Below, piece after piece: positions 1 to 10,603 of a stretch of 64,000 nucleotides of DNA (its first letter is position 1; each line of letters opens with the position of its first letter). This stretch comes from Myxococcus stipitatus (GTDB taxonomy: Bacteria; Myxococcota; Myxococcia; Myxococcales; Myxococcaceae). A program made the position numbers and the translations under genes. Below the pieces are notes generated by a model, which had not been told where the DNA came from, made no database searches, and worked only from the letters and a program-made list of their open reading frames with translations. The DNA lies in NCBI RefSeq assembly GCF_021412625.1, contig NZ_JAKCFI010000002.1, positions 558,001-622,000 of the forward strand, in the 5' to 3' direction.

Positions 1-576
1 GCGCGGCTCCCGGTTGCCGTTCTGCGCGCGGTACGCCGCGTAGAAGGCGTCCAGCCACACCACCGGGTCCGAGTAGCCGGTCATCGTCCCCCAGTTCATC
101 GCCGGGCCCACCAGCTTGACGCCCGTGTTCGCCGCGACGCTCTCGTACCGCGGCCACAGCCGCGCCGCGTCCGTGGGCGCCATGTTGGCCTGGTCCGTGA
201 GGTTGGGCTCGTTGAGCAGCAGCAGGTATTGGATATGGGGGTTGGCCTTCAGCATCGCCTCGATGCGCGCGGCGTCGAAGTCGCCGTTCCACAGCATGGG
301 GACGAAGTCCATCGCGTGGCGCTCGCGGAAGTCCGTGGGCACGCCGGGGCTGGGCTTGTCGCTCCAGTTGTACCACCAGCTCACGCCGGGCGAGACGGCC
401 GCGAGGTCCTCGGGCGTGGCCAGGTCGAAGGCGATGCCGCGCTTGAAGCTCTTGGCGCCCCCCACGGGCGTGCCCGCGTCGTCGGAGGGCTGGCCGCCCG
501 GCTTCCTCGGGTCCGCGGGGTCACAACCCGATAGCAGGAGCAACACGATGCAGGATGGCGCGAGCCAGCGTCTCAT
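1..576 (-). CDS. Secreted glycoside hydrolase lipoprotein, GH128 (Asl1)-like, C-terminus cut by window edge
   Basis: The reading frame begins with MRRWLAPSCIVLLLLSGC, a classic lipoprotein signal with the lipobox Cys at residue 18, so the enzyme should be anchored at the cell surface or in the periplasm. A short Pro/Gly/Asp linker leads into a TIM-barrel-like catalytic region with KRGIAFD, WWYNWSDKPSPG, FVPMLWNGDF and LLLNEPNL. The WWYNW and NEPN strands are typical of the Asl1/GH128 glucanase-like clan, where the Glu of NEPN is the likely acid/base. Only 192 codons are present, so the nucleophile region is missing. The probable substrate is a beta-1,3-glucan, known only for family members. 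The gene is not obviously in an operon; the UvrA-like gene on the same strand ends 54 bases upstream of this start. Confidence 0.72.
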   Translation of the reverse strand, partial: MRRWLAPSCIVLLLLSGCDPADPRKPGGQPSDDAGTPVGGAKSFKRGIAFDLATPEDLAAVSPGVSWWYNWSDKPSPGVPTDFRERHAMDFVPMLWNGDFDAARIEAMLKANPHIQYLLLLNEPNLTDQANMAPTDAARLWPRYESVAANTGVKLVGPAMNWGTMTGYSDPVVWLDAFYAAYRAQNGNREPR

Positions 577-629
577 GGGCCTTCACCTCGGTCGGCCCCT
601 GGGGGGCGGGGCGCGTGGGAGGCGCCATC

Positions 630-3179
630 CTATTCGGCCAGCTCCCGCGCCAGGAACGGGGCCGTGCGGCTCCCGGGCGCGGCGGCGACCTGGGCGGGCG
701 TGCCCGCCACGACCACCTCGCCGCCCTCGTCGCCCGCGCCCGGCCCCATGTCGACGACCCAGTCGCTGGCCGCGATGACGCGCATGTCGTGCTCCACGAG
801 GATGACGGTGTTGCCCGCCTCGACGAGGCCGTCGAGCTGGGTCATCAGCTTGTCCACGTCGGAGGGGTGCAGGCCGGTGGTGGGCTCGTCGAGGACGTAG
901 AGGGTGTGGCCGCGCTGCGCGCGTTGCAGCTCCGTGGCCAGCTTGATGCGCTGGGCCTCGCCGCCGGACAGCTCCGTGGCGGGCTGGCCCAGGCGCAGGT
1001 ACCCCAGGCCCACCTCGCGCAGGACCTCCAGGGCGCGCCGCACGGGCGGATCGTCCACGAAGAAGGCGTGGGCCGCGTCCACCGTCATCCCCAACACCTC
1101 CGCGACGTTCTTGCCGCGGTAGGTGATTTCGAGCGTCTTCGCGTTGTAGCGGGCCCCGTGGCAGGTGGGGCAGGGCGCATAGACGCTGGGCAGGAAGAGC
1201 AGCTCCACGCTGACGAAGCCCTCGCCCTCGCACGTCTCGCAGCGCCCCTTGGGGACGTTGAAGGAGAAGCGGCCCGCGTCATAGCGCCGCGCGCGGGCGG
1301 CGGGCGTCGCCGCGAACAGCTTGCGGACGTTGTCGAACAGGCCCGTGTAGGTCGCCAGGTTGGAGCGCGGCGTGCGGCCGATGGGCTTCTGGTCGACGCG
1401 CACCAGCCGCTGGAGCGACTCCATGCCGGAGGCGAGCCTGCCGCCCGTGGTGAGGACCTCGGCGTGCTCCAGCGTGTCTCCCTCCTCCTCGTCCTCCGGC
1501 GGCGCGTGCCCCAGGTGGCTGGCGACCAGCTCCACCAGCACCTGGCTCACCAGGCTCGACTTCCCGGAGCCGGAGATGCCCGTCACGGTGGTGAAGACGC
1601 CCAGCGGGAACGCCACGTCCAGCCCGCGGAGGTTGTTGCGGGACACGCCCTCCAGGCGCAGCCAGCCCCGGGGCTCCCTGGGCGGGCGAGCGCGCGGAGG
1701 CAGGGCGTCGAAGAGGTAGTGGCGCGTGCGGGAGGACTTCACGTCCCTCAGGCCGTCGAGCGGGCCGCTGTAGACGATGCGCCCGCCGTGCTCGCCCGCG
1801 TCCGGGCCCACGTCCACCACCCAGTCCGCGTGGCGGATGACGTCCACCTCGTGCTCCACGACGAACAGCGAGTTGCCGGCGTCCTTGAGCGCGTCGAGCG
1901 CCCGGAGCAGGGACTCGGTGTCGGCCGGATGCAGGCCCGCGGAGGGCTCGTCGAGCACGTACACCACGCCGAAGAGGTTGGAGCGCACCTGCGTGGCCAG
2001 CCGCAGCCGCTGCAGCTCCCCGGGCGAGAGGGTGGGCGTGCCGCGCTCCAGCGCGAGGTAGCCCAGCCCCAGCTCCCGCAGGACGTCGATGCGGCCCAGC
2101 ACGTCCCTCGAGATGCGCTCCGTGACCAGCGCCTTCTCCGGGTGCTCCTTCGCCAGCTTCCGGGCGCTCGGGGCCGTCCCGTCGGCGAACGGGCGGAGCA
2201 GCTCCGCGACCTTCTGGAGGGGCAGCTGCGACAGCGCGCCGATGTCCAGGCCCGCGAACGTGACGGACAGCGACTCCGGCTTGAGCCGCTTGCCGTGGCA
2301 CACCGGGCACTCGCCGCTCACCATGTACCGCGAGACGCGCCGCTTGATGAGGGCGCTCTGGGTGGTGGCGAACGCCTGGAGCACGTACTTGCGCGCGCTG
2401 GTGAAGGTGCCCATGTAGCTGGGCGGCTCCTTGCGCTTGAGCGCGCGCCGCGTCTCGGCCGGCGTGAAGCCCGCGTAGACGGGCACGGTGGGCTGCTCAT
2501 CCGTGAAGAGGATCCAATCCCGGTCCTTCTTCGGCAGCTCGCGCCAGGGCCGGTCCACGTCGTAGCCGAGCGTCACCAGGATGTCGCGCAGGTTCTGCCC
2601 ATGCCACGCCGGAGGCCACGCGGCGACGGCGCGCTCGCGGATGGTGAGCGAGTCGTCGGGCACGAGCGATTGCTCCGTCACCTCGTAGACGCGCCCCAGG
2701 CCATGGCAGTTCGGACACGCGCCCGCGGGGGTGTTGGGCGAGAACGCGTCCGAGTCGAGGTGGGGCTGCTTCGGCGGATAGGTCCCCGCGCGCGAGTACA
2801 ACAGGCGCAGCGAGTTGGAGAGCGTCGTCACGCTGCCCACCGACGAGCGCGAGGTGGGCGAGCCCCGGTGCTGCTGGAGGGCGACGGCGGGGGGAAGGCC
2901 CTCGATGGAGTCGACCTCCGGGATGCCCGCCTGGTCGATGAGCCTCCGGGCGTACGGGGCCACGGACTCGAAGTAACGTCGCTGGGCCTCCGCGTACAGG
3001 GTCCCGAAGGCCAGGGAGGACTTGCCGGAGCCGGACACGCCCGTGAAGACGACCAGGGCGTCCCGGGGCAGCTCCACGTCGAGGTTCTTGAGGTTGTGCT
3101 CGCGCGCGCCCCGGACCCGGACGAGGCCGGAGGGCGGGCGGGGTGGCGGGGAGGGGCGGGGGGCTGGACGGCGGCGCAT
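630..3179 (-). CDS. uvrA: UvrA-like ABC ATPase, class II (no UvrB-binding domain)
   Basis: This 849-residue protein has the UvrA duplicated ABC layout: Walker [10 protein letters not shown] near residue 48 and GISGSGKSS near 535, signature [12 protein letters not shown] and [12 protein letters not shown], and Walker [12 protein letters not shown] and [11 protein letters not shown]. Zinc-binding pairs CPNCHGLG (about 151), CPVCHGKR (about 290), and CETCEGEG with CPTCHGAR (about 648-674) are intact. UvrA normally has about 940 residues. Here the sequence runs from the LRLLYSRAG motif almost directly into the first zinc motif, so the UvrB-binding insert of class I UvrA is absent. That matches the class II UvrA group, whose members are linked to damage tolerance or resistance to DNA-binding drugs rather than core excision repair. 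The N-terminus is a short Pro/Arg-rich tail. The gene is divergent from the sigma-factor gene at 3396. Confidence 0.9.
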   Translation of the reverse strand: MRRRPAPRPSPPPRPPSGLVRVRGAREHNLKNLDVELPRDALVVFTGVSGSGKSSLAFGTLYAEAQRRYFESVAPYARRLIDQAGIPEVDSIEGLPPAVALQQHRGSPTSRSSVGSVTTLSNSLRLLYSRAGTYPPKQPHLDSDAFSPNTPAGACPNCHGLGRVYEVTEQSLVPDDSLTIRERAVAAWPPAWHGQNLRDILVTLGYDVDRPWRELPKKDRDWILFTDEQPTVPVYAGFTPAETRRALKRKEPPSYMGTFTSARKYVLQAFATTQSALIKRRVSRYMVSGECPVCHGKRLKPESLSVTFAGLDIGALSQLPLQKVAELLRPFADGTAPSARKLAKEHPEKALVTERISRDVLGRIDVLRELGLGYLALERGTPTLSPGELQRLRLATQVRSNLFGVVYVLDEPSAGLHPADTESLLRALDALKDAGNSLFVVEHEVDVIRHADWVVDVGPDAGEHGGRIVYSGPLDGLRDVKSSRTRHYLFDALPPRARPPREPRGWLRLEGVSRNNLRGLDVAFPLGVFTTVTGISGSGKSSLVSQVLVELVASHLGHAPPEDEEEGDTLEHAEVLTTGGRLASGMESLQRLVRVDQKPIGRTPRSNLATYTGLFDNVRKLFAATPAARARRYDAGRFSFNVPKGRCETCEGEGFVSVELLFLPSVYAPCPTCHGARYNAKTLEITYRGKNVAEVLGMTVDAAHAFFVDDPPVRRALEVLREVGLGYLRLGQPATELSGGEAQRIKLATELQRAQRGHTLYVLDEPTTGLHPSDVDKLMTQLDGLVEAGNTVILVEHDMRVIAASDWVVDMGPGAGDEGGEVVVAGTPAQVAAAPGSRTAPFLARELAE

Positions 3180-3395
3180 CTGGCGAGTCTCCTCCTGCGG
3201 TTCTATCCAAGGTGCGGCCGGGGGCGGGGACCGAACAGGGGGGGCCCGCGCGCCGCCGTGCGTGGCCAGGGGCGCCAGGGCACTGGGGGTGAATACCTTC
3301 GGGAGGGACGCGTCGGAGCGCCCCGGACCGGGTTATCCTCCGCGGCACGAGGCCCCTGGAGGCGCTGGCCGGTTCGCCCCTGGACTTGTGCGCTC

Positions 3396-4301
3396 ATGAG
3401 CACGGACATCTCGCTTCCCGACGAGCTGATCGACGCGGTACTGGGTTCGATGACGGCGAGCGCCGCGCAACGGCTGCGGGCCGGGCCCGGCTCGAGAGAG
3501 GGGCTCGGCCGGGTGTTCGCGGAGCGGGCGTCGCTCGGGAGCGTGGCTCCGGAGCCGTTCGCGTTCGCGCGCCACCTGGGCGCGAGGCTCGCGGAGGCGG
3601 ACGACCCCGCGCGTGCCCTGGAGCGGCTGCATGCCCGGGACCTGGCGCTCGCGCTCGCCTGCGCCCAGGAGCTGCCCGGCGCGGCGGACCTGTTCGAGGA
3701 CGAGGTCCTGTCCCGGCTGCGCGTGCCGCTCTCCCGCCTCCACCCCTCGCCCGCGTTCGTGGACGAGGTGCTCCAGACGCTCCGGGCGAACCTGCTCATG
3801 CCTCGCGCGGGAGCGGCCCCCCGGCTCGCTGGCTACGCGGGCGTGGGCTCGCTGTTCCATTGGGTGAACAGCGCGGGTGTGCGGCTCGCGCTGCGGATGC
3901 GCAAGGCGCACGGACAGGAGGCCCAGGTGGACGCCGAGGTGCTGGCCGCGCACCCCGCCCAGGGCGGCCTGGAGCTGGGGCTGGTCCGCGAGGATGCGCG
4001 CGCGCACGTCCGCGCCGCCTTCGTGCAGGCGGTGGCGTCGCTCGACGACGAGGACCGGGAGCTGCTGCGCCTGCACTTCGTGGAGCGGCTGTCGCTGGAG
4101 CGGATGGGGGCGCTGTACGGCCTGCACAAGTCCACGCTGTCGCGGCGGCTGTCCGGGGTGCAGGCGGTGCTGGAGAAGCGCACGCGCCGGGTCATGTCGG
4201 AGCGGCTGGCGCTCTCCGCCGACGACCTGGACAGCGTGATGCGGGCCATCCACGGTCGCCTCGACCTGAGCCTGTCCGGGCTGCTGGCGGCGAGGGAATG
4301 A
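3396..4301 (+). CDS. ECF-like sigma-70 family RNA polymerase sigma factor, partner of adjacent kinase
   Basis: This 301-residue protein shows the two-part layout of myxobacterial ECF-like sigma factors. A region-2-like segment at about residues 85-165 includes [21 protein letters not shown] region-4 helix-turn-helix at about 215-260 includes [20 protein letters not shown] and [11 protein letters not shown], where the latter would be the -35 recognition helix. The N-terminal 80 residues are unrelated to sigma domains. The ATG at 3396 is chosen because the sigma-like sequence reads through it. The stop at 4299-4301 overlaps the next ATG (ATGA at 4298), so the kinase is translationally coupled. 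The pairing predicts that the anti-sigma-like zinc finger and kinase downstream control this factor. It could be a degenerate sigma-like regulator, because region 2 is divergent. Confidence 0.8.
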   Translation: MSTDISLPDELIDAVLGSMTASAAQRLRAGPGSREGLGRVFAERASLGSVAPEPFAFARHLGARLAEADDPARALERLHARDLALALACAQELPGAADLFEDEVLSRLRVPLSRLHPSPAFVDEVLQTLRANLLMPRAGAAPRLAGYAGVGSLFHWVNSAGVRLALRMRKAHGQEAQVDAEVLAAHPAQGGLELGLVREDARAHVRAAFVQAVASLDDEDRELLRLHFVERLSLERMGALYGLHKSTLSRRLSGVQAVLEKRTRRVMSERLALSADDLDSVMRAIHGRLDLSLSGLLAARE

Positions 4302-7300
4302 GCTGCCCGGACGAGAACGACCTCGCCCGCTACGTGAACGGCCTCCTGTCGGCCGAACGCGAACAGGCGCTGCGCGCCCATGTCACCGGCTGCGTGGAGT
4401 GCCGGAGCGTGCTCGCCGCGCTGAGCGCCCCGGAGGCACCGCCGCCTCCCCGGGGCGCGGGCCTGCTCGCCACGGGCACGCGGGTGGGGCGCTACGTGGT
4501 GTTGGGCCTGCTGGGCGAGGGAGGCATGGGCCGCGTCCACGCCGCCTACGACCCGGAGCTGGACCGCAAGGTGGCGTTGAAGCTGCTCAACCCGGACCGG
4601 CTCCACGGGGACTCGCTGGACCTGGCGCGGCAGCGCCTGGAGCGCGAGGCCAGGACCATGGCGCGGCTGTCCCATCCCCACGTCGCCAGCCTCCATGACG
4701 TGGGGGAGTACGAGGGGCAGCTGTTCCTGGTGATGGAGTTCGTGGAGGGCGGCACGCTGCGCAAGTGGCTGGCGGAGCGCCCCCGCACGCGGCGGGAGGT
4801 CCTGGAGTGCTTCCTCCAGGCCGCGGACGGGCTGGCCGCGTCGCACGCGCTGGGCATCGTCCACCGCGACTTCAAGCCGGACAACGTCCTGCTCACGAAG
4901 GACGGCGTCGTCCGCATCACCGACTTCGGCCTGTCCCACGCGACGGTGTCGTCCGGGGACGCGCCCGTGTCGGGCCCGCCGCCCACGAGCGACGCCCTCA
5001 CCGTCACGGGGACCCTGCTCGGCACGCTGGCCTACGGCGCGCCCGAGCAGCTGCGCGGCGAGCGCGGCGATGCCCGCTCCGACCAGTTCTCCTTCTGCGT
5101 CGCGCTCCACGAGGCGCTCAATGGCCAGCGCCCCTTCGAGGGGACGACGCGCGAGGCCCTGTTGGAGGAGATGGCGCGCCAGGCCGTGCGCCCCGAGCGG
5201 CCCGGTGTCCCGGCCTGGCTGCGCGCCGTGGTCCGCCGGGGGCTCTCCGCCGACCCGGCGAAGCGCTTCGCCTCCATGGACGAGCTGCGCGCGCGGCTGT
5301 CGAGGGACCCCGTCGCGCGGCGGCGCAACGTGGGGCTGGTGGCGCTGGCGGTCGTCCTGGTCGTCGCGGCGGTGGGCGTGCTCGCCACGAGAAACCCGCG
5401 CGAACTGTGCCAGGGGAGCGAGCGGCACTTCGCGGGCATCTGGGACGCGGCGGCCCGCGAGTCCCTCCACCGGGCGTTCCGGGCCACGGGCTCGGCGGAC
5501 GCGGAGGCCTCCTTCTCCGCGGTGGCGGAGGCCCTGGAGCGCTGGAAGCAGGCGTGGGTGCACGCGCACCAGGAGGCGTGCGAGGCCACGCGCGTCTATG
5601 GGGAGCAGTCGGACCAGGTGCTGGGGCTGCGCATGGCGTGCCTGGATGAGCGGCTGGGCGAGGTGACGCGCGTGGTGGGCGTGCTCCAGGCGGCGGATGT
5701 CCGCGCGGTGGAGCGGGGCTTCGGCCTGGGTGCCTCGCTGGCGAGCCTGGGGCGCTGCTCGGACGTGAGGACGCTGCGGGAGGCGGTGGCGCCACCCGAG
5801 GACCCGGTGACCCAGGCCGAGGTGGTGGCCATCCGGAGGGAGCTGGCGCGGGCGAACGCGGAGCTGCTCGCGGGACATACGCCGGAGGCGCTGAAGGTGG
5901 CACAGGCCGCGAGGGAGCGCGCCGTGCGCACGCGCTATCGCCCCGTGGAGGCGGAGGCCCACGTGCTCTGTGCGACCGTCCAATCGGACGCGAACAAGTT
6001 CGAGGCCGCCCGGGACTGCGCGGTCCAGGCGGCCCTCGCGGCGGAGGCGGGACGACATCACGGCGTGCTGGCGCGCGCTCTCTACTTGCAGGCCTGGGTG
6101 ACCGCGCATGGTCTGGGGAAGACACACGACGCCTGGGCGCTCCTCCAGCGAGCCGAGGCCGTGGCGGAGCCGCTGCGCGACCCCGAGTTCGACGCGCTGC
6201 TCGACTTTGTCCGCGCGGAGCTGTTCGAGCAGGAGGGGCGCTTCGCCGACGCGGAGCTCGTCCTGCGCAAGGCGCTCGAGCGTGTCATCGCGAAGGCCGC
6301 GTCACACGCCGCGGTGCGCGCCGAGATGGTGGGACGCCTGGGGCTCCTGGCCCGCCAGCAGGGCCGGCTCCTCGAGGCCGTGCGGTGGCAGGAGGAGGCC
6401 GTCCAGCTCCACGAGAAGCTCCATGGCCCCGAGCACCGCGACACCGCGCGGGCGCTGGTGAACCTGGGCAGTACGCTGATCTACACCGGGGAGCTGGCTC
6501 GCGCGGAGGCGGCCCTCCAGCGGGCGCTCGCCATCCTCGAGCGGGTCCTGGGCAAGGAGCACCTCTCCGTGGCGCGCGCCCTGTCCACCCTGGCCTTCTT
6601 GTACTTCGAATGGGGACACGCTCAGCGGGCCCACGAGGTCGCGGAGCGGGGCTTCATGGTGGCTCGCAAGAGCGTCTCCCCGGAGGCCGCCAGCTCCGTG
6701 TTGCTGGTGCTGGAGTCCAATCGGTCGGGAGTGCGGGGGGAGGCGGGCGAGCGCGAGGCCGAGCTGGAGCAGGCCCGGCGCAGCCTGGCCGAGCGGGAGC
6801 GCGCGTACGGCGCGGCTCACCCGGAGGTCGCCTTGGAACTCCACGACGTGGGGAGGCTGCTGCGGTTGCTGGGGCGCGCGAAGGACGCCCGCGTTTTCCA
6901 TGCGCGTGGCATCGCCATCCAGGAGCCGCTGGTGGCGCGGGGCGAGGTGGACGGGGAGGGGCTGCGCTGGCTCGCGGACGCCCTGTTGTTCCTGGGGCGC
7001 GTCGAGGAGGCGCGCACCCACGCCGAGCGGGCGCTGGAGGCGCTGGAGCGGGACAGGGGGCCGATGGCGCCGGAGCGCCTCAAGGCGCTGGTGCTGCTGG
7101 GGGACATCCACCTCGCGGCGAATGCGCCCGAGCGGGCGGTGCCGTTGCTGCGGACGGCGCTGGAGGCATTCGCGAGCGGGGACATCACCTCCGCCCGTGT
7201 CCCACTCGCCCGGCGGCGGCTCGCCCGGGCACTGCGTCTGTCCGATGCCATCGAGCAGGCCTGCGAGGAGGCGCGGCGGGCCTGGACGGAGTGGGAGCCC

Positions 7301-7366
7301 TGGCGCGCGGGCTATCCCGGCGAGGTCCTCGAGGCGCGCGCCGAGCTGGCGCGCTGCGCCCGCTGA
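4298..7366 (+). CDS. Transmembrane Ser/Thr protein kinase with N-terminal anti-sigma zinc finger and C-terminal TPR repeats
   Basis: The product has 1022 residues. Residues 1-45 form an anti-sigma-type zinc finger, with HVTGCVEC giving the His-x3-Cys-x2-Cys signature. A Hanks-type kinase follows from about residue 64: Gly loop LGEGGMGRV, VALK lysine, HRDFKPDN catalytic loop (HRDFKP instead of the common HRDLKP), DFGLSH near 207, and APEQ. A membrane helix at about 345-365 (VGLVALAVVLVVAAVGVL) puts the finger and kinase in the cytoplasm and the rest outside the inner membrane. From about 510 to the end the protein is tandem TPR-like helices, likely a sensing or docking scaffold. The start overlaps the sigma-factor stop by 4 bases. 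The inference is that the kinase and finger sequester or phosphorylate the sigma factor in response to an external signal. Confidence 0.9.
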   Translation: MSCPDENDLARYVNGLLSAEREQALRAHVTGCVECRSVLAALSAPEAPPPPRGAGLLATGTRVGRYVVLGLLGEGGMGRVHAAYDPELDRKVALKLLNPDRLHGDSLDLARQRLEREARTMARLSHPHVASLHDVGEYEGQLFLVMEFVEGGTLRKWLAERPRTRREVLECFLQAADGLAASHALGIVHRDFKPDNVLLTKDGVVRITDFGLSHATVSSGDAPVSGPPPTSDALTVTGTLLGTLAYGAPEQLRGERGDARSDQFSFCVALHEALNGQRPFEGTTREALLEEMARQAVRPERPGVPAWLRAVVRRGLSADPAKRFASMDELRARLSRDPVARRRNVGLVALAVVLVVAAVGVLATRNPRELCQGSERHFAGIWDAAARESLHRAFRATGSADAEASFSAVAEALERWKQAWVHAHQEACEATRVYGEQSDQVLGLRMACLDERLGEVTRVVGVLQAADVRAVERGFGLGASLASLGRCSDVRTLREAVAPPEDPVTQAEVVAIRRELARANAELLAGHTPEALKVAQAARERAVRTRYRPVEAEAHVLCATVQSDANKFEAARDCAVQAALAAEAGRHHGVLARALYLQAWVTAHGLGKTHDAWALLQRAEAVAEPLRDPEFDALLDFVRAELFEQEGRFADAELVLRKALERVIAKAASHAAVRAEMVGRLGLLARQQGRLLEAVRWQEEAVQLHEKLHGPEHRDTARALVNLGSTLIYTGELARAEAALQRALAILERVLGKEHLSVARALSTLAFLYFEWGHAQRAHEVAERGFMVARKSVSPEAASSVLLVLESNRSGVRGEAGEREAELEQARRSLAERERAYGAAHPEVALELHDVGRLLRLLGRAKDARVFHARGIAIQEPLVARGEVDGEGLRWLADALLFLGRVEEARTHAERALEALERDRGPMAPERLKALVLLGDIHLAANAPERAVPLLRTALEAFASGDITSARVPLARRRLARALRLSDAIEQACEEARRAWTEWEPWRAGYPGEVLEARAELARCAR

Positions 7367-7410
7367 CGCAGCGATTCTCCGCAACGGAGTCTCCCGGGCT
7401 GTCTCCTCGG

Positions 7411-7438
7411 GTCAGGGGGCGGTTCCCCATGCCCTGAC
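7411..7438. terminator. Inverted repeat between convergent genes, candidate bidirectional terminator
   Basis: GTCAGGG at 7411-7417 pairs with CCCTGAC at 7432-7438 around a 14-base loop that can also pair internally (GGGG with CCCC). It lies between the kinase stop (7366) and the end of the convergent SNF2 gene (7488). There is no T-tract, so intrinsic termination is uncertain. Confidence 0.4.
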
Positions 7439-7487
7439 GGGAAACGAGAACTGCACCCTCCCGTACTGACGGGGCGTCGTCCTTCCC

Positions 7488-10400
7488 TCAGTCCAGCAGC
7501 TGCATCAGGTCCGCGCGGGTGATGGCGGCGCCTCCCGATTCCCCGCCCAGCGCGGACTCGAAGAGGGCGCGCTTCTTGTCCTGGAGCGTGAGGATCTTCT
7601 CCTCCACCGTCCCCCGCGACACCAACCGGTAGACCATGACCGGCCGTTGCTGGCCGATGCGATGCGCGCGGTCGGCGGCCTGCGCCTCCACGGAGGGATT
7701 CCACCAGGGGTCCACCAGGAAGACGTGGTCCGCCGCCGTGAGGTTGAGGCCCGTGGCGCCCGCCTTCAGCGAGATGAGCATGACGGGCGGGCCGTCGGGG
7801 TCCTGGAACGAGGCGGCGACGGCGCCTCGGTTGGAGGTGCCGCCGTCCAGTCGGATGAAGCCGATGCCGGCCTCCTTCAGCGCCGGCTCGATGAGGTCCA
7901 GCATGGACGTCCACTGCGAGAAGACGAGCGCCTTGTGCCCGTCGTCCACCGCGGTGGTCAGCGCCTCCACCAGCGCCTGGACCTTGGAGGACGTCTTCGC
8001 CTGCTGGCCTGGCACCAGCGCCGGATGGCAGGCCGCCTGCCGCAGCCGCAGCAGGGCCTCCAGGGCCTTGAGCACGCTGCCGCCCGCCTCCAGCTGCGAC
8101 ACCACCTCCTCGCGCGTGGCCGAGTAGACGGCGTCGTAGACGGCGCGCTCGTGCTCGCTGAGCGAGACGTGCCGCACGGCCTCCGTGCGCGGAGGCAGCT
8201 CCGGCGCCACCTCGCGCTTCAACCTGCGCAGCACGAAGGGCCGGATGCGCGCGCGCAGCCGCTCGGCGGCGCCCTTGAGGTTGTCCGCGACGGGCCGGGC
8301 CCAACGCTCCTCGAACTCCTTGCGCCCGCCCAGCAGGCCCCGGTTGGTGAAGTGCATCAGGCTCCACAGCTCCTCGAGCCGGTTCTCGATGGGCGTACCG
8401 CTCAGCGCCAGCCGGAACGACGCCTCCAATCCATAGGCTGCGCGCGCCACCTGGCTGTCCGGGTTCTTGATGGCCTGGGCCTCGTCGAGCACCACCATGT
8501 CCCAGGTCTTCGCCCCGAGCACCTCCGCGTCGAGCCGCAGCAGCGCGTACGTGGTGAGCGTCACGTCCGCCGTCTCGTCGAGCGCGCGTCCGGGGCCGTG
8601 GTAGACGGACACCTTCAACGAGGGCCGGAAGCGCTTAACCTCCGCCTCCCAGTTGGGGAGCACGCTGGTGGGCGCGACGACCAGCGTCCCCGGGCCGATG
8701 GTGCAGAGGGTCTGCAGCGTCTTGCCCAGACCCATGTCGTCCGCGAGCACGCCGCCCAGCCCCGCCTGCCGCAGGAACGTCAGCCAGCTCAGGCCCGCGA
8801 GCTGATAGGGCCGCAGCGTCGCCGTGAGGTCCGCGGGAATCCTCGGGTCCGGCAGCTTCTCGAAGCCCTGGACCAGGGGCGCCAGCCGCTCCAGGCCGGG
8901 CGGCGACGGGTGCTCCAGCTCCTCGCACATCTCCGTGAGCTGGGGGATGGCGTGGTTGGCGAGCCGCCCAGCACCATCCCGAGCGGCCAGCAGGTCCGCC
9001 ACCCGCTGCCCGTTCGACTTGAGCCACGCGGTGGGCAGCGGCGCCCAGCCTCCGCCCGCCAGCGGCACCAGCCCGAGGCCCTCCTCGTAAGCCCGCATCA
9101 CCGCTTCCGCGTCCACCCTGCGCGGCGCGCCCGGGGCCGCGCCCTCGACCTCGAACGCGAAGTCGAACTCCACGCGCGGCGCTCCCGCCTCCGGCGCGTG
9201 GGCCTTCACGTCCATGACCGGACGCAGCTTGACGTTCGGGCTCACCACCTGCGCGGCGTTGCCGGTGAGGCCGCCCCGCCAGCGCCGCAGCTTGTCGGCG
9301 AGCTGCACCGCCTCCTTGCCCTGCACCGTCACCCGGCGACCGGGCACCATGTTCAACTCGTCGCGCAGGCCATGGATGAGCTTCTGCTCCGCGGCCTCGT
9401 CCCGCACCGGCACCGCGCCCTGCAGGTAGACCATGCGGCCGTTGTCGATGCGCACCGTGGGCGGCGAGCCGTACACCAGCGTCGGCAGCACGGAGAGCCC
9501 CGTGTCGAGCTTGTCCAGCTCCAGGGAGATGCGGGGCTGGAGCGTCTTGTCGATGCGCGGCAGGCGCTGGCTGCGCACGTCCACGGGCAGGCGCCGGGCC
9601 AGGTCCGGCAGCACCTTCCCGGTGAGGTCGCCCATCTGCTGGGGCGAGAAGACGCGCTCCTGGGGAAGGTGCTCCAGCCGGGGACCGGTGAGCGCCTGCT
9701 CGCCCAGGCGGAACAGCGTGCCGCCCCCCACCGCCACGCCGGGGCTGACGACCTCGGTGGCGCGCGGGTCTTTCTCGATGCGCAGCACCGTCTGCTCGCC
9801 CCGGTCCTCCACCACGACGCGGGGCAGGAGCAGCTCGCTCGAGATGGACACCAGCACGCCGTCGAAGAGCACGGTGCGCGCGGGCTCCAACGCGCGCAGC
9901 AGGGACTCGAGGCGCTCGGGAGGCAGCGCGCCGCGCGTCGGCTTCGCCAGCAGCCGGTCCGCCACGACGTCACAGGGCTCCACCTGGATTCGGGCGGCCT
10001 CCACGGGATTCTGGACGAGCGACGCCAGGCTGCGCGCGAGCAGCCGGGCCGTGTTGTCGGGCCGCACGACCAGCCGCTCCAACTGGATGCCACCCTCCAC
10101 GCGCTTGAAGCGGTACACCATCCGCTCCGGCTTCGCGGAGCCGGTGGGGCGTGTGCCCGCCGGGGCCGTGGAGGGCCTGGCGCCGGTGGACGCCATGGGG
10201 CGCGCGGGCGCCGGGGCCGGCCGCGCGGGAGGCCGGGCCGCGGCGGCGCGCTGGGTGCCCACGTGATGCAGGTAGAGGGCTGCGGCGACCACGTGCTCGC
10301 AGGGGTCCGCCTTCCCGCGGCAGTCGCACTCCCAGATTTCGTCGTCGGGGTAGAGGGTGGTGGTGACGGGCGCGGGGCGGCCGGTGGCGCGCACGCGCAG

Positions 10401-10529
10401 CACCGTCTCCTCCTCACCCACGGACTGCACGGACACGGCCCCGGCGCGGGCCAGCCCCATCCCCGCGGACCAGGTGTCCGGGCGGGCTTCTTCCTGGATG
10501 GCTTCGAGCAGGTCGGCGGTCGCGGACAT
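7488..10529 (-). CDS. SNF2-family DNA translocase/helicase with N-terminal SWIM zinc finger
   Basis: The product has 1013 residues. An N-terminal SWIM finger ([18 protein letters not shown], about residues 63-85, Cys-x-Cys...Cys-x-His) precedes a long poorly conserved middle region. The two RecA lobes of a Swi2/Snf2 ATPase follow: motif [14 protein letters not shown] near 600, motif II LDEAQ near 680, motif [21 protein letters not shown], then helicase C with [28 protein letters not shown] and [12 protein letters not shown] near 950. SNF2 proteins use ATP to move on duplex DNA and remodel protein-DNA contacts; bacterial SWIM-SNF2 proteins (RapA/HepA relatives) are often linked to transcription recycling or repair. 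The ATG at 10529 has an AGGGAGG ribosome site just upstream. The ATPase motifs are intact, so it should be active. Confidence 0.92.
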   Translation of the reverse strand: MSATADLLEAIQEEARPDTWSAGMGLARAGAVSVQSVGEEETVLRVRATGRPAPVTTTLYPDDEIWECDCRGKADPCEHVVAAALYLHHVGTQRAAAARPPARPAPAPARPMASTGARPSTAPAGTRPTGSAKPERMVYRFKRVEGGIQLERLVVRPDNTARLLARSLASLVQNPVEAARIQVEPCDVVADRLLAKPTRGALPPERLESLLRALEPARTVLFDGVLVSISSELLLPRVVVEDRGEQTVLRIEKDPRATEVVSPGVAVGGGTLFRLGEQALTGPRLEHLPQERVFSPQQMGDLTGKVLPDLARRLPVDVRSQRLPRIDKTLQPRISLELDKLDTGLSVLPTLVYGSPPTVRIDNGRMVYLQGAVPVRDEAAEQKLIHGLRDELNMVPGRRVTVQGKEAVQLADKLRRWRGGLTGNAAQVVSPNVKLRPVMDVKAHAPEAGAPRVEFDFAFEVEGAAPGAPRRVDAEAVMRAYEEGLGLVPLAGGGWAPLPTAWLKSNGQRVADLLAARDGAGRLANHAIPQLTEMCEELEHPSPPGLERLAPLVQGFEKLPDPRIPADLTATLRPYQLAGLSWLTFLRQAGLGGVLADDMGLGKTLQTLCTIGPGTLVVAPTSVLPNWEAEVKRFRPSLKVSVYHGPGRALDETADVTLTTYALLRLDAEVLGAKTWDMVVLDEAQAIKNPDSQVARAAYGLEASFRLALSGTPIENRLEELWSLMHFTNRGLLGGRKEFEERWARPVADNLKGAAERLRARIRPFVLRRLKREVAPELPPRTEAVRHVSLSEHERAVYDAVYSATREEVVSQLEAGGSVLKALEALLRLRQAACHPALVPGQQAKTSSKVQALVEALTTAVDDGHKALVFSQWTSMLDLIEPALKEAGIGFIRLDGGTSNRGAVAASFQDPDGPPVMLISLKAGATGLNLTAADHVFLVDPWWNPSVEAQAADRAHRIGQQRPVMVYRLVSRGTVEEKILTLQDKKRALFESALGGESGGAAITRADLMQLLD

Positions 10530-10603
10530 ACGAGTCCGCCTCCCTAATCCCAGGGCGGAGCCGCGCGCAATCACCGCCTGCGCGCGGCTCCCCGCCTCCG
10601 CCG

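Noticed and set aside
555..3179. Long plus-strand open frame across the UvrA gene
   Set aside because: It has repetitive low-complexity Arg/Gly/Ala composition and no family; it is the antisense of the class II UvrA gene in a GC-rich genome. Only the segment from 3396 is real (sigma factor).
3833..6127. 764-codon minus-strand open frame over the kinase
   Set aside because: No start context or domains, and the plus-strand kinase motifs cover the same bases.
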